Assembly: GCA_947586255.1 (NCBI GenBank)
Contig: CANPXP010000013.1
Coordinates: 1 to 57,606, forward strand
Direction of reading: 5' to 3'
DNA length: 57,606 nt
Source of the DNA: an uncultured Lachnospiraceae bacterium
GTDB taxonomy: Bacteria > Bacillota > Clostridia > Lachnospirales > Lachnospiraceae
Position numbers and translations under genes: made by a program. This document shows positions 51,858 to 57,606 of this stretch, piece by piece. Under the pieces are notes generated by a model. It searched no databases. It had not been told where the DNA came from and saw nothing but the letters and a program-made list of their open reading frames with translations. Numbering within the stretch: position 1 is the first letter of the stretch; the number at the start of each line of letters is the position of its first letter.

Positions 51858-53688
51858 CGTCTTCAGCTGACTCTTCTCCTTCTTCTGTCGATGCGCTGTC
51901 TTCATCCAATACTCCGTCTCTCCATGCAAAGAGACACATGGCAGCAAATGAAATCATACCGGTTCTAACCAAATGCATACGGCCAACAATATCCGGCACA
52001 GCAATAACGCCGCATTTTTGTAAAAGAAATAAAACGCTTCCCACAAGAGCCATCACAAGAAACATTTTGTCATATATGTACGCTCCTAAATATGCCCTGA
52101 TATATGTTGTTTTCTCCCATTCGATCCTCATATGGAAATATCTGTTTACAACCAATAATAGTATGGTTAACAGAATCCAACCCAAATCCCACTTGCATAT
52201 ATAATTCAAAAATCCAAGCTTCCCTGTATATTCTAAAAGCATCCACAATTCTGTTGATACACCTGCTGCCAATGTAAGTACAGGACACCCTGTCAACACG
52301 CACAGCAGTAATATTATATGCGGCGCCGTCAAGCCTAACGAGTAGATTGAAAGAGCTGAAAACACCACAATCGCAGTTCCTAATACCAAATGAAATTCTT
52401 TGATACTTTGCAATAACGCCTCTAGCAATACAGCCGCCGGGATCACAAAGAACATCCAATTGGTTATCATCGGCGACTCCGGCTGCAACCCTTTGAATAA
52501 AAGCGTCAAAATAATCGTTATCGCCAAAAAATACTTTATACTGTCTTCACGATATAAAATATCTATGATTTTCTGCTCTTCTTTTCTCTCTGCTCTTGTT
52601 TTTTCTCTCTCCTTAGATGCTACCTCTGCTTCAGTATCCTTTTCCTCCTTAAATGTCTCGGTAGCAATATCTGCAAGTTCAAATAATTCATCTGCATCCT
52701 CAATATTTTCTGAATCCAATATCGCTGACAACTCCGCCAGCACCTCATTCATAGTCCGATAACGGTCTTCGGGATAGAATGAACACATCTTCCGAATGAT
52801 TCGAGTCATGCCTTCCGACGCATGAATGGGCGCCGGAAATACAAATTCCGGATTATACTGCACTTCTACTTTGGAATAGTAACCGTCCGAACCGGGGAAT
52901 TTCAAATCATTCAAAAGCAGATATAAAGTAATGCCCAGGGAATATATATCCGCTGTGGCATTATAACTATCATACAATCTTCTCTCTATTTCTGGGGCGC
53001 CATAACCATCTGTGTAAACTATCGTTTCAGCATTTCCATCTTCAGCCCATTTGGCAATGCCGAAATCTCCCAGTTTATATATCTGCTCATTGGCATCCCA
53101 AAATATATTTTCAATCTTAACATCTCGGTGCAGGCAATTATTGGTATGAGCCGTTGCAAGCGCCTGCCCTATTTCAAATGCGAATTTAAGTACTTCCGAA
53201 CTTGTACCGAGTTCATCGCGAAGCAGCTTCGCTCTGGCAAATCTGTCTTTCTCAATCAATTCATCCAGCTTTTCCATAAGGACAAACTGCAGATGCAATG
53301 TTTTCTCTGTTTCTTCCCAGACCTCTTTCGCTGCATCTTTTACCTCTGTTATAACGTCATTTTCATCAAATACCAAAGCCAGTTCTCTGGCATCCAGCAC
53401 TCTCACAATATATCTGGATTCTTGACATAAAATCCATTGAATACGCCCAGTATTCCAAAACTCAGCCGAGCTTATCGTATGACGCTGAAAACCAATTACT
53501 TTTAATGCAAACGACAACTCCGGTCTTTCTTTGTTGTACATCTCATATACGGACGAGAAGCCGCCGGTTCCCAGGAGTTTAAGTTCACTATTTAATTTTT
53601 TTAATGCAAATTGTGGAAATAAGCACGCGTGATCATCAAGCGCGCACAGCACACTTTCCACATATTCCCTATCAAACTCCCGATTCAA
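51838..53688 (-). CDS. Membrane Ser/Thr protein kinase (first of a tandem pair)
   Basis: A 616-residue kinase built like its downstream neighbour. The kinase domain (about 35-320) has LGTGGFSSVYE, the ATP Lys in FALKVIG (about 63), HRDVKIENIFWD, DFGIAKW and GYGAPEIE. A charged Glu/Lys-rich linker (about 335-380) leads to six or seven hydrophobic helices and an acidic tail (SAEDDEFVDE). All catalytic residues are intact. The start is TTG, with GGAG 5 nt upstream. It lies 11 nt after the FHA gene, whose domain would bind its phosphothreonine products. Confidence 0.9.
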   Translation of the reverse strand: MNREFDREYVESVLCALDDHACLFPQFALKKLNSELKLLGTGGFSSVYEMYNKERPELSFALKVIGFQRHTISSAEFWNTGRIQWILCQESRYIVRVLDARELALVFDENDVITEVKDAAKEVWEETEKTLHLQFVLMEKLDELIEKDRFARAKLLRDELGTSSEVLKFAFEIGQALATAHTNNCLHRDVKIENIFWDANEQIYKLGDFGIAKWAEDGNAETIVYTDGYGAPEIERRLYDSYNATADIYSLGITLYLLLNDLKFPGSDGYYSKVEVQYNPEFVFPAPIHASEGMTRIIRKMCSFYPEDRYRTMNEVLAELSAILDSENIEDADELFELADIATETFKEEKDTEAEVASKEREKTRAERKEEQKIIDILYREDSIKYFLAITIILTLLFKGLQPESPMITNWMFFVIPAAVLLEALLQSIKEFHLVLGTAIVVFSALSIYSLGLTAPHIILLLCVLTGCPVLTLAAGVSTELWMLLEYTGKLGFLNYICKWDLGWILLTILLLVVNRYFHMRIEWEKTTYIRAYLGAYIYDKMFLVMALVGSVLFLLQKCGVIAVPDIVGRMHLVRTGMISFAAMCLFAWRDGVLDEDSASTEEGEESAEDDEFVDE

Positions 53689-53699
53689 CTTTTCTCCTT

Positions 53700-54254
53700 C
53701 TAGACGCCCCTCACAGCGATATCACCTACTAAATAAGTGATATCTCCCATATAAATTGCGATGCCGTTCTCTTTCTCAACAACCGTTCCTTTTGCCGGAT
53801 TCTCATATACCGTTGACTGATTCCCATCTGTAAACGATAATCTTCCAAGTCCTTTGGTATCTTCTACGCGCCATCTCTCATCGAATTTTCGTTCTGAAAA
53901 CATTGCCCAAATTGTTTTGCTGTTAATTACAGGTTCCTCACCGCCGCCAAATATGAAAGTGTCACCGTTGCTCATTATAATTGGCTTCACTCTTCCCCTG
54001 ATTCCCGGCGTCACCTGTTTTCCATTGTAAACGGTACCGTTTTTTCCCATCCTATCTATATAAAACCAAATGCCATCCATATTTTGAAAACGTCCGTGCT
54101 GCCTGCTTACAGTCGTTGAATGCAATTTGATATCGGGCATATTGCCTTTTGACGGGCGGCCCACCTCCCATATTACTCTATCGTCCAACGCATAAGTCGT
54201 AATCTGTCCATTTTCAATTACCACAAGACTATTACCTTTTTTACCAAGCATCAT
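53700..54254 (-). CDS. FHA-domain phosphothreonine-binding protein
   Basis: A 184-residue protein. The FHA domain (about 8-100) has the conserved GR (32-33), SRQH (50-53) and the NGT element in GKNGTVYNGK. FHA domains bind phosphothreonine. The C-terminal half is a second beta-rich region with a SFTDGNQSTVYENPA segment and may be a degenerate repeat. Two adjacent ATG codons have GGAGG close by; the second (54251) has better spacing. Its start overlaps the XRE gene end by 14 bp, so the two are coupled. Likely docking protein for the two kinases that follow. Confidence 0.92.
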   Translation of the reverse strand: MMLGKKGNSLVVIENGQITTYALDDRVIWEVGRPSKGNMPDIKLHSTTVSRQHGRFQNMDGIWFYIDRMGKNGTVYNGKQVTPGIRGRVKPIIMSNGDTFIFGGGEEPVINSKTIWAMFSERKFDERWRVEDTKGLGRLSFTDGNQSTVYENPAKGTVVEKENGIAIYMGDITYLVGDIAVRGV

Positions 54255-55260
54255 CTACCTCCGGCAATTCTGAGATAAAATCTTCGACTTCTGGAAGATC
54301 CAAAGAACACAGGATTTCTCTTGCATAATCGCATAAGTCGTCGGGGTTATAACCTCCTAAGTGTATATCTAACATGTTCTTGAGGCTCGCATCCTCCAGA
54401 ATAAACATAATAACGCTCTCAAATATATTCTTTGCACAAAGCGGTTCCATATGTGCCAATCTCAGCATTTCATCTATTTGCTTATGATCCATACTCAAAT
54501 GTAACCCGAGCGATATAATCTTATTCCTTGTTGGATACCACTTATTTTGCCTGATTGCAGAAACGCATTGTCTAAGCGAAGATGACCATCCTTGTATTTC
54601 GGCTATCTCAAATACGCTTGCTGTACGAGCCGGTTCCATATAATTAGTATCAATAATCATTTTCACATATGCATAGAGCTTATGATAAGCGTTAGAAAAC
54701 ATTGCTATATTGTCTGCGATAAACCGTTCAAGCTCATCTTCATTCTGAACCTCAGATAATTTTGCGTCAAACTTCTCCGTTGTTACATTTGCTGTATCAT
54801 CAGCGTTATCATCTCGAATAATGTTTTCTTTGATTTTATTCAGAATAAACTGATATTTTTCAACTGTTTCTTCACCGTAACCATGATTGATTACATATAT
54901 GCAGACACAATCTGCCAGGCTTTTTGAATACAGTGCCGGGTACTGACCGTATCTTTGCAATAGCTGATTTACTTTTTCAAGCGAGTATCCTGCCGCCATT
55001 CCTATTCTCAGAAATGTCTCACGATTTTTGGGAAGAGAGCCTTTACACCATTTATCAACAGAAACTCTGCTTACACCACATAATTCAGCAAATCTTGATT
55101 TTGTAAATCCTTTTTCTTTAATGATATCGTTTACCTTGCGTGACCACTCGTTCCGCTGAGTACGAAGCTTAGGAAACACTCTTTCTTTGAGATCTTCTAA
55201 ATTCTCACACTTTTCAATCTCTTTTTTAATGAATTCGGTCCCTAATTCACTGTAGTTCAT
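54241..55260 (-). CDS. XRE-type HTH regulator, first gene of the kinase operon
   Basis: A 339-residue protein. A helix-turn-helix of the Cro/C1 type lies at about 50-85 (GFTKSRFAELCGVSRVSVDK). The rest is helical; a second HTH-like unit may be present around 220-260 (MHKQIDEMLRLAH-like repeat of the first). The C-terminus is acidic. It is probably a DNA-binding sensor or repressor of its own operon. ATG 55260 has GAGGA 5 nt upstream; a start at 55299 is less likely. A 7-bp GAGCCC/GGGCTC inverted repeat at about 55285-55322 lies just upstream. Confidence 0.82.
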   Translation of the reverse strand: MNYSELGTEFIKKEIEKCENLEDLKERVFPKLRTQRNEWSRKVNDIIKEKGFTKSRFAELCGVSRVSVDKWCKGSLPKNRETFLRIGMAAGYSLEKVNQLLQRYGQYPALYSKSLADCVCIYVINHGYGEETVEKYQFILNKIKENIIRDDNADDTANVTTEKFDAKLSEVQNEDELERFIADNIAMFSNAYHKLYAYVKMIIDTNYMEPARTASVFEIAEIQGWSSSLRQCVSAIRQNKWYPTRNKIISLGLHLSMDHKQIDEMLRLAHMEPLCAKNIFESVIMFILEDASLKNMLDIHLGGYNPDDLCDYAREILCSLDLPEVEDFISELPEVDDAW

Positions 55261-55299
55261 AGTTTTCCTCACATAAAGAAAAGAAGAGCCCTTCCTCAT

Positions 55300-55573
55300 T
55301 ATCGAATAACAAGACTGGGCTCATCATCATTTATCGCTCTTCGAAAAGCGTCAGGCCGCATAAACACCGGGTTTATTTATCCAAACTTTTCATTGTCGGG
55401 AATTGTTTACTCCATATGTCGCCACCATGCACTATCATGTAATTACGCCTTTTTTACATCCTACTTAATGCACTGCCATGTACTATCATGCACACAATAT
55501 TTGAACTTCTGTGTACGATTGTAGGACTGGGTTTGAATTTTGTTTACCCATTCGAGCCCATCCTGGACTCTTC
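55300..55573. other. Gap between XRE regulator and integrase: probable attachment region
   Basis: No gene. Three 13-nt direct repeats of ATGYACTRYCATG type (55427-55439, 55468-55480, 55478-55490) occur near a weaker copy at 55488. A near-repeat of TTGTTTACYCCAT occurs at about 55402 and 55540. These suit integrase arm-type sites. The exact crossover core is not visible because the other end of the element is outside the window. Confidence 0.5.
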
Positions 55574-56806
55574 CTAAAACATATTGTTACTGTTAAGTTC
55601 CTTAAATACTTCCTGTCTTTTCGCTTCTGAAACCTCTGCATAGATATCCAGCGTAGTCTGAATATCCTTATGTCCCATGACCTGCTGAATCACCTTTACA
55701 TTAGTCTCATTCTCGCACAGTCTGCTACAAAAAGTGTGTCTCGTGATATGGCAGCTGAACCTCGGAATCATCAAAGGTTTTCTGCCCTCACGTCTCGCCT
55801 TCACTTCCTCACAGGCATTGTGATTGTCAACAATGCGCTTGATCGCACGGTTGATGCCTGCCGGATTATGAAGATTGCCAAAGCGGTTGCAGAATACAAA
55901 GCCAGACATACCATCCACTTCCATTATACAATGGTTATGGGTATCCTCTTGATATTCTCTTTCTTCCATCAGAGCATCCCGCACCTTATCCAGCATTGGA
56001 ATCGTCCGGATGCCGCTCTCGGTTTTGGGCAGAGATACCGCAAACTCGCACTTGAAGTCTTTTTCACTTCTTGGATAGTAGGTCAGATTGTGGTTGATAC
56101 TGATCGTATTGCCCTCGAAGTCCAAATCTTTCCACCGAAGACCGATAATCTCGCCCACGCGCCCGCCTGTTCCAAACATTACCGTAAACAAAGGTTTCCA
56201 CCGGCTATATTCAGGTCTGTCCAGATAAGCCAAAAAAGCTCTTTCTTCTTCCAGAGTCAGCGCATGACGCTGTTCCGGCCTGCCCTTCAGCTTCTTTTTC
56301 AGTTCTGCCATCACACCATCTGTGGGATTATTCCTCAAAATGTTGTCCCGGACAGCCATCTGGAATGTTGGATGGAGTACGCCGTGGATAGAATCTATGG
56401 TGTTCACCTTCAATCCTTTGTCATACAGCGCATTGTAAAACAACAAAACATCAGAATATCTGATATCTGCTATTTTCTTTCTCCCAAACCCCTTCCTGAC
56501 ATAGCGGTTATAGATATATACATAGTTTGTCATCGTTGTACTGCGCAGTTCCGTTTTCGTCGAAATATACCTGTCAAACACATAATTGATATCCGACTTG
56601 GCAAGGGCATACACATCAATGCCGTCAAGCGTATCTTTCGTAATCTGCTTTTCCCGTTCCCTTAATTCTCCAAGTTCCTGGGCATATACGAATTTTCTGA
56701 CGCCCAATGCGTCCGTGTATGCGTAGCAGTACAGATGCTTTGCCTTATTATAGGACTCTCCCTTATGCAATACCCGCCCCTTTGTGTCTTTCCTAACTTT
56801 TGCCAT
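55574..56806 (-). CDS. int: Tyrosine recombinase (Tn916-like integrase)
   Basis: A 410-residue integrase. The N-terminal arm-binding domain is about 1-70, SAM-like core about 75-170, and catalytic domain from 180. The tetrad is visible: Arg in FGTGGRVGEIIGLRW, HITRH (His and second Arg), GHKDIQTTLDIYAEV (His and the Tyr nucleophile). It drives excision and integration of an integrative element. AAAGGA lies before the ATG. Upstream on the same strand are an RHH protein and a DUF6462-like protein. In Tn916-type elements int is last, with its 3' end facing the attachment site, so the element body is to the right. Confidence 0.93.
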   Translation of the reverse strand: MAKVRKDTKGRVLHKGESYNKAKHLYCYAYTDALGVRKFVYAQELGELREREKQITKDTLDGIDVYALAKSDINYVFDRYISTKTELRSTTMTNYVYIYNRYVRKGFGRKKIADIRYSDVLLFYNALYDKGLKVNTIDSIHGVLHPTFQMAVRDNILRNNPTDGVMAELKKKLKGRPEQRHALTLEEERAFLAYLDRPEYSRWKPLFTVMFGTGGRVGEIIGLRWKDLDFEGNTISINHNLTYYPRSEKDFKCEFAVSLPKTESGIRTIPMLDKVRDALMEEREYQEDTHNHCIMEVDGMSGFVFCNRFGNLHNPAGINRAIKRIVDNHNACEEVKARREGRKPLMIPRFSCHITRHTFCSRLCENETNVKVIQQVMGHKDIQTTLDIYAEVSEAKRQEVFKELNSNNMF

Positions 56807-56853
56807 GAATACACATCCTTTCCATGAAGTTAGGAAGAGAGGTCTTGCAAGAC

Positions 56854-57024
56854 TTACGGTCTGGAAGCCATCATCTGTTCGACTCCTTTTCGTACCGTCT
56901 CTGTTATGGTAAGGTTATTTTCTTCTGCACACTCCTTCAGCTCCCGATACTCCTTATCCGTAAAACGGACCATCACCTGATTGCGGCGAGGCTCATCCGT
57001 TTTCGGTCGTCCCATCTTAGCCAA
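56854..57024 (-). CDS. Small ribbon-helix-helix DNA-binding protein
   Basis: A 56-residue gene too short for most ORF searches. It starts at TTG 57024, with GGAGG 8 nt upstream; the in-frame ATG at 57015 is too far from that site. The product begins MAKMGRPKTDEPRR, and the core VMVRFTDKEYRELKECAEEN followed by a helix ITETVRKGVEQMM is a classic MetJ/Arc/CopG ribbon-helix-helix. It probably regulates int or transfer genes of the element. It ends 47 nt before the int start. Confidence 0.85.
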   Translation of the reverse strand: MAKMGRPKTDEPRRNQVMVRFTDKEYRELKECAEENNLTITETVRKGVEQMMASRP

Positions 57025-57130
57025 ATCATGCACCTCCTTTAACCTATGACCAGTATACTTTCCCGTTACGAAAAAGTCAAGAACATTTTTCAGTTACTTA
57101 AAAGTATGAGCAACACCTCTATTCCCCAAC

Positions 57131-57448
57131 CTATTCCCTGAAATACTCCAGATACCTGTCAATGATGTCAAGTTTTACCAGCGCCATCTTATTTCTCTTG
57201 TAGACCGCTCTCGCATCATGCGCCAGTTTATTGAACTCCCTCTCACTCATACCATATATCTTGGCACCTTCCTTATAGCGGACAAATCTTCTTTCGTCAT
57301 ATTGGGTGCGCATGGTCATCGCAAGAAAAATCTTCAGCGGCACCATAATGACGGCGCCGTTATAATGGCACTCTACCATACGCTTTTCGTCAGAAACTCT
57401 GCCATTCACATTCCCACGCTCCTCTCGCTGAATTTCGGGCAATATCAT
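57131..57448 (-). CDS. DUF6462-type small protein, possible excisionase
   Basis: The C-terminal 60 residues (RRFVRYKEGAKIYGMSERE, then AVYKRNKMALVKLDIIDRYL) match the DUF6462 family, which has an excisionase-like winged-helix look and usually lies beside int in Lachnospiraceae elements. The full open frame is 105 residues, but family members are about 65-75, so the true start may be the ATG at 57319 or 57346. None has a good ribosome site. It probably helps direct excision. Confidence 0.75.
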   Translation of the reverse strand: MILPEIQREERGNVNGRVSDEKRMVECHYNGAVIMVPLKIFLAMTMRTQYDERRFVRYKEGAKIYGMSEREFNKLAHDARAVYKRNKMALVKLDIIDRYLEYFRE

Positions 57449-57606
57449 ACCTGCCCATCAATGCATGTCTGCCGCCAGATACGCATTGATCGACAGATAT
57501 ACCGTTAATAGTTGTTTAAAAAAATGCCCTGCACCGGTATCAGGTTCCATACCGCATTGGCGTTCCACCAGCTTCCTCAGCCCCATCTCTTTCGGGAAGT
57601 ATCATT
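57449..57606. other. Right-edge sequence, no supported gene
   Basis: A minus-strand frame from ATG 57586 to a stop at 57458 would give about 42 residues (GLRKLVERQCGMEPDTGAGH...), with a weak GAAAG site. I cannot support it as a gene; it may be the end of a degraded reading frame of the element. Confidence 0.25.

Noticed and set aside
55500..55573. Possible tRNA 3' end as attachment site (GAATTT and TTCGAGCCC fragments)
   Set aside because: No cloverleaf, no acceptor or anticodon arm can be built; the resemblance to a T-arm is only a few bases.

Overview
The window looks like chromosome of an anaerobic Firmicute, most likely a member of the Lachnospiraceae or a close clostridial relative. 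The reasons are a T-box leader in front of a non-discriminating aspS followed by gatCAB, the DapL route to diaminopimelate, an ANTAR regulator beside glnA, strong AGGAGG-type ribosome sites, a DUF5684 membrane protein, and a Tn916-like integrase with a DUF6462-type small protein. This is inference from gene content; no 16S or other marker is present.

Layout. From 1 to about 35.1 kb is GC-rich chromosomal backbone, almost all on the minus strand: the tail of an unknown plus-strand gene, T-box/aspS-gatC-gatA-gatB, a DUF5684 protein, dapF-dapL, glnA with its ANTAR regulator, nadE, hslO, a methyltransferase, a secreted GH20 hexosaminidase, a small export-like membrane protein, hisC, a TPR glycosyltransferase, a NYN/LOTUS protein, a cytidylate-kinase-like protein, a DUF3160 lipoprotein with a CapA protein, an SDR, and an operon-like run MATE/HATPase fusion, GNAT, SpoIIE phosphatase. 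From 35.3 to 38.9 kb is a still GC-rich AAA+ module: a ClpX-like ATPase with a ClpP-docking-type loop, an unknown protein, and an RNA polymerase alpha-CTD/CbxX AAA+ fusion. Its 5' leader contains a tandem 44-nt structured repeat. At about 39.3 kb base composition changes abruptly to AT-rich.

The AT-rich region from 39.35 to 55.3 kb is an accessory island read on the minus strand. In transcription order it holds an XRE regulator, an FHA protein, two tandem membrane Ser/Thr kinases, a dedicated ClpP, a membrane-free VirD4/TraG-like ATPase, a PARG-like macrodomain protein, a frameshifted Rpn nuclease, a 1527-residue Sm/TPR/STAND ATPase, and an ATPase with a C-terminal HEPN-like RxxxxH motif. I know of no described system with this composition. 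It reads as a phospho-signalling, proteolysis and ADP-ribose-linked stress or defence locus. From about 55.4 kb to the end is the integrase end of a separate integrative element (integrase, small ribbon-helix-helix protein, DUF6462-like protein). Its gene order implies that the body of that element lies beyond the right edge.

How it fits together. The backbone genes are housekeeping: Asn/Gln-tRNA formation, cell-wall DAP, nitrogen assimilation, NAD and histidine. The notable parts are the leader-controlled glnA, the MATE fused to an anti-sigma-like ATPase domain beside a SpoIIE phosphatase, and the accessory kinase/ClpP/ATPase cluster next to a ClpX-like AAA+ module that could supply its unfoldase.
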